64,000 nt of DNA, from positions 1 to 64,000 of the forward strand of contig CAWFFB010000016.1 of the NCBI GenBank assembly GCA_963814975.1, written 5' to 3'. The notes under the pieces are model-generated. The model worked only from the letters and a program-made list of their open reading frames with translations, had not been told where the DNA came from and made no database searches. Positions within the stretch are counted from its first letter, which is position 1, and each line of letters begins with the position of its first letter. The DNA is from CAVUXJ01 sp963814975 (GTDB lineage: Bacteria > Acidobacteriota > Vicinamibacteria > Vicinamibacterales > CAVVIG01). Shown here piece after piece: positions 60,975-64,000 of this stretch. A program made the translations under genes and the position numbers.

Positions 60975-63020
60975 CTATAAGAAGCGCTCTTTTCGCGACA
61001 AGGTATTCGAAACGGTCATCTCGGCCGCGAGCAGCAACACCCCCGCGACCAGCAAGTACCACCAAAGCGCCTGGCGGCGTTCGGCCTCCTCGACCGTAAG
61101 TTCCGTGGGCGCCGTCTGGCTCGACGCCATGGCCGCGCGGCCGGTGACCGCAGCGACAAGTTCCTGCGGGTCCATGGGCGTCAAATCGGATTCCGCCGGA
61201 TCGAGATTGACCGCAATCCGATCAGGGCGTGCCGATGGGCCCGACCCGGATCGGATCTCGTAGGTGCCCTGCTCGTTCAGCTCCAGGAGGCCAGGCTCAC
61301 TCGAGGGAACGCGGATGCGTTCGTCCGCCGGCGTGACCACCACGCGATCGGCGCGGCTCTTCAAGAGGGTGGAGAGATCGACCACCTGGCCGACGGTCCG
61401 CCACGAAGCCGGCTGCTCGTAGCGCGCGAGGTAGCGCACGATCTGATGGACGAAGGGCAGGTACACCGGTTTGAGCGCGAAGCTGTTCCAGGAGTTGTCG
61501 AGCGTCGTGCTCCACGCGATCACGCGGCCGGTCCCGACACGTCGCTCCGCCGCCGCCACCGCGCCGTCGTCGAACCGGGCAAGCACGCGATCCTCGGGCC
61601 CCGTCTCGAGGGCGCGATACCGCAGAATCGGCGCCGAGGCGAAGTCCCCGCTGCGCGGCGCCTTGAAGATCTCAAACACGGGGTGGCTGTGGTCGATGTA
61701 CCCGAGCGTCCCGCCGCGGCCGCCGGTGCGATCGACCGTCGCGCCCAGCTTCCCGGGCAGCAAGCCGGCTTCGCTCGCCGGCCATGTCCTCTTCTCCCCG
61801 AACACGACCAGGAGGCCGCCGCCGCGCTCGACGAACCGCTTGAGCACGCCGCCGGACACGCCCGGCGGGACGATCACGTCGTTGAGGATGACGACGGCGT
61901 GCGCGTCGATCGCCGCCGGGGTCACGCGAGCCGCGGGCAGGACGTCCACGCGAAATGCAGGCGCGTTGCCGATGCCGAGCGCCCTCGAGAGATAGAAACT
62001 CGAGTTGCTGCGATCGCCGCTGTCGATGATGAGCACGGAGACGGCCGGGCTCGGCGTGAGCACGAAATGGAAGGCATTATCAGCCGGAAGAACGTCGGAC
62101 CCAGCGCGCACGACGCCGCGCACCACCGGCTCGGCGAGGGTGAACTGGCTGAACGCGACCGATCCCGAGGCGTTCGGGCCGATCGTCAGGGCCTGCTTTT
62201 CGATCTCGTGACCTTCCACCTCGAGCGACACCGGCACCGCTGTGGCCGCGTCGGCGCCGCGGTTCGTCACCCCGGCGGTGACGGTGATTCGCTCCTGGCC
62301 GGAAAACGAGGCGCGGGAAAAGGTCACCGACGGCACGGAGAGATTCGCGGTCTTGGCGGTCGCGATCGGCACCGGGGTGAGCGTCATCCCCTCGCCGAAA
62401 TGGACGTCCTCGGCGCCGCTCCAGCCCGCGCGCTGGAAGTCTGAGATAAGAATCGCCTCGCGGCGCGGCAGCGTCGACCGCATCAGAATGCTCTCGGCGA
62501 GCTTCAGCGCCGGACCGTAGCGCGTCGCGCCGGAGGTGACGCGCGCGCCAGTGACCGCCGCTTCCAGGCGCCCGCGATCTCCTGTGGCGCGGACCTGTTC
62601 CTCGGCGTTGCGTCCAAACAGCACGATGGTGGCTTTGTCGTTGGACCCGAGGGACCTGATCGCCTCAATCGCGCGGTCGCGGGCCTGCGGCCAGTGATTG
62701 CCGTAGCCCATGCTCGCGGATTGATCGATCAACAGGACAACCTCGCGATCCCCGCTCGCCGCGGCCGCGGCGGCCGCGCCCTGCGGGAGAAACGGCCGCG
62801 TGAACGCCGCCACGATGAGGGCGATGGCGGCGGCTCGCATGATCAGCAGGAACCAGTGCCGGATCCGGCGCCGGCGGACGGACTGGTAGGGAATCCGGCG
62901 CACGAACATGAGCGAGGGAAACTCGATCACCCGTTTCCGCTCGCGCTGGATCAGATGCACGAGCACCGGGACGGCAATCGCCGCGAGGCCAACGAAGAAC
63001 AAGGGGCTGAGAAATGACAT
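60975..63020 (-). CDS. BatA-like VWA membrane protein
   Basis: 681 residues. N-terminus is the BatA signature: MSFLSPLFFVGLAAIAVPVL VHLI..RERKRVIEFPSLMFV, then membrane helix WFLLIMRAAAIALIVAAFTR. A VWA domain follows (VVLLIDQSASMGYGNHWPQA with MIDAS DxSxS; ATIVLFGRNAEEQ; AILISDFQRAGWSG). Next a CARDB-like stretch (VTAGVTNRGADAATAVPVSL EVEG) and a glutamine-amidotransferase-like domain (VILNDVIVPPGVSGGVLKRF, GGGLLVVFGEK). A C-terminal helix (ALWWYLLVAGVLLLAAEM) anchors it. The gene stands between DUF58 (79 bp upstream) and DUF4175 (40 bp downstream), the conserved MoxR-type operon order. Likely a MoxR-controlled envelope complex. Confidence 0.88.
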   Translation of the reverse strand: MSFLSPLFFVGLAAIAVPVLVHLIQRERKRVIEFPSLMFVRRIPYQSVRRRRIRHWFLLIMRAAAIALIVAAFTRPFLPQGAAAAAAASGDREVVLLIDQSASMGYGNHWPQARDRAIEAIRSLGSNDKATIVLFGRNAEEQVRATGDRGRLEAAVTGARVTSGATRYGPALKLAESILMRSTLPRREAILISDFQRAGWSGAEDVHFGEGMTLTPVPIATAKTANLSVPSVTFSRASFSGQERITVTAGVTNRGADAATAVPVSLEVEGHEIEKQALTIGPNASGSVAFSQFTLAEPVVRGVVRAGSDVLPADNAFHFVLTPSPAVSVLIIDSGDRSNSSFYLSRALGIGNAPAFRVDVLPAARVTPAAIDAHAVVILNDVIVPPGVSGGVLKRFVERGGGLLVVFGEKRTWPASEAGLLPGKLGATVDRTGGRGGTLGYIDHSHPVFEIFKAPRSGDFASAPILRYRALETGPEDRVLARFDDGAVAAAERRVGTGRVIAWSTTLDNSWNSFALKPVYLPFVHQIVRYLARYEQPASWRTVGQVVDLSTLLKSRADRVVVTPADERIRVPSSEPGLLELNEQGTYEIRSGSGPSARPDRIAVNLDPAESDLTPMDPQELVAAVTGRAAMASSQTAPTELTVEEAERRQALWWYLLVAGVLLLAAEMTVSNTLSRKERFL

Positions 63021-63098
63021 TGGCTTTTTGGCCCCGGCTTCAGGCTTCGGACCTCATAGGCGCAATCGTGCCCAGAGCCAGAACCCCAAGCCTACAGC

Positions 63099-64000
63099 CT
63101 ACCTGACCCGCATCAACTTCTCCCGGCTCGAGAGATAACTGAAGAGCGCGCGGTCGAGCGGCTCCGAGGTGTTGAGCAGGGCGTAGTCGATTCGATGCTC
63201 GGAAAACTTCGTGCTGAGCGCGTTGATGTGTTCCTGGACGAGCGACCGGTACTGCGCCTGGAACGATTGCGGCACCACGGGCATCTGCTCGCGGCTCTCC
63301 AGATCCTCGTAGCTGGACGCGTCGTCATAGGCGAAATCGATCTCCTGGGGATCGAGCACGTGAAACACGATCAGGTCGTTGCCGAGGAACCGCAGCGGCT
63401 TGATCGCTTCGAGGATCGCGTCGGGTTCGTCGTAGAAATCCGAGATCAGCAGCAGGATCCCCCGCCGCTTGAAGTGCTCGGCCATCTTCTGCAGCGGAGC
63501 GGTCAGATGCCCCGGCCGCTCGGCCTTTGCCCGATCCAGCGTGTGGAGCACGACGTTGAAGTGCTTCGCCGAGGGCGGCACGTAGGTCACGATGTCGGTG
63601 TCGAAGGTGATGACGCCGACGCGATCCCGCTGGCGATGCGCGAGATATGCAAGGCAGGCGGCGAGAAACGAGCCGTACTCGAGCTTCGACACGCCGCGGC
63701 TCGCAAAACTCATCGACCGCGACACATCGAACAGGATCGTGAAGTTCGTGTTGGTGTCGGCGTCATACTGTTTGACGTAATAGCGGTCGGTCCGCGCGTA
63801 CAGACGCCAGTCCACGCGCCGGATGTCGTCGCCGGCGACGTAGCCCCTGTGCTCGGCGAAGTCGATGGACGCCCCGAAGAAGGGCGCGCGGTGCAGGCCG
63901 TTGATGAACCCGTCCACCACCGTCCGCGCGAGCAGTTCGAGGTTCCCGATCCGGGCCAGGATCTTCGGGTCGACGAACCGGGCGCCGGGGATGGCCGTCG
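63099..64000 (-). CDS. DUF58 domain protein (partial, start beyond window)
   Basis: The frame is open to the window edge: ARFVDPKILARIGNLELLAR, VVDGFINGLHRAPFFGASID, FAEHRGYVAGDDIRRVDWRL and YARTDRYYVKQYDADTNTNF. GDDIRRVDWRLYART is the defining DUF58 motif. A VWA-like part has ILFDVSRSMSFASRG (DxSxS) and ILLLISDFYDEPDAILEAI. End: YALLNTSEPLDRALFSYLSS then stop 63099. About 300 residues are seen; few N-terminal residues are missing, because family members are about 300 long. DUF58 proteins sit with MoxR AAA+ ATPases, whose gene would lie just beyond 64000. Co-operon with the two following genes. Confidence 0.88.
   Translation of the reverse strand, partial: TAIPGARFVDPKILARIGNLELLARTVVDGFINGLHRAPFFGASIDFAEHRGYVAGDDIRRVDWRLYARTDRYYVKQYDADTNTNFTILFDVSRSMSFASRGVSKLEYGSFLAACLAYLAHRQRDRVGVITFDTDIVTYVPPSAKHFNVVLHTLDRAKAERPGHLTAPLQKMAEHFKRRGILLLISDFYDEPDAILEAIKPLRFLGNDLIVFHVLDPQEIDFAYDDASSYEDLESREQMPVVPQSFQAQYRSLVQEHINALSTKFSEHRIDYALLNTSEPLDRALFSYLSSREKLMRVR

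Overview
The window is GC-rich bacterial chromosome, most likely from an Acidobacteriota member close to the Vicinamibacteria. The evidence is gene content only: several Ser/Thr kinases fused to PD40/TolB-type propellers, a VWFA-related protein of the acidobacterial type, a BatA/DUF4175/DUF58 cluster, an M13 peptidase, a PQQ-type propeller protein and a tannase. No rRNA or intact tRNA gene was seen, so the lineage is an inference.

Layout. 1-3.4 kb: start of an ECF sigma factor (minus strand, cut by the window edge), a decayed MOSC gene, and a selenium-binding protein (methanethiol-oxidase family) with its usual membrane-protein neighbour. 3.4-6.1 kb: wreck of an integrated element (integrase tail, two ArdC-like pieces, a degenerate tRNA-Thr) and an IS630 element. 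7-12 kb: broken M20 peptidase and L-asparaginase, a frameshifted metallophosphoesterase and an intact propeller protein. 12-28 kb: an accessory region of small genes. It holds three related zinc ribbons (two stand-alone, one inside a PilZ-ribbon-REC protein), a sigma-54-type activator, a small protein resembling such an activator without its Walker A half, IS256, IS3, and an RHH/ArdC/serine-recombinase block. 28-31 kb: IS110 abutting ISAzo13.

31-45 kb is a kinase nursery and graveyard: three long kinase-propeller genes, one with the middle deleted, two detached 3' tails, one detached promoter plus 5' end, a truncated group II intron reverse transcriptase, a tannase, an HTH protein and an Hsp20. 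Four kinase starts share a TATAAT box exactly 13 nt before a TTG or CTG codon. Three plus-strand copies, including the detached one, also have a GTCGCGAAG-type palindromic repeat 45-63 bp upstream of the box. 45-53 kb: frameshifted phosphatase and MFS transporter, a deleted IS1380, a secreted protein, and an IS91-type element with its own tyrosine recombinase and a perfect 22-bp inverted repeat. 53-64 kb: intact M13 peptidase and VWFA protein, a decayed AAA ATPase, then DUF58, BatA-like and DUF4175 genes in one operon reading leftwards from the right edge.

Many genes left of 30 kb and most transposases carry several frameshifts, while long genes elsewhere (57330-60935, 42479-45175, 60975-63020, 53364-55406) have none. 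This uneven pattern fits true gene decay better than random sequencing error, but only reads could decide it. The most original signals are the kinase promoter/repeat cassette and the zinc-ribbon/PilZ/REC/sigma-54-like cluster.
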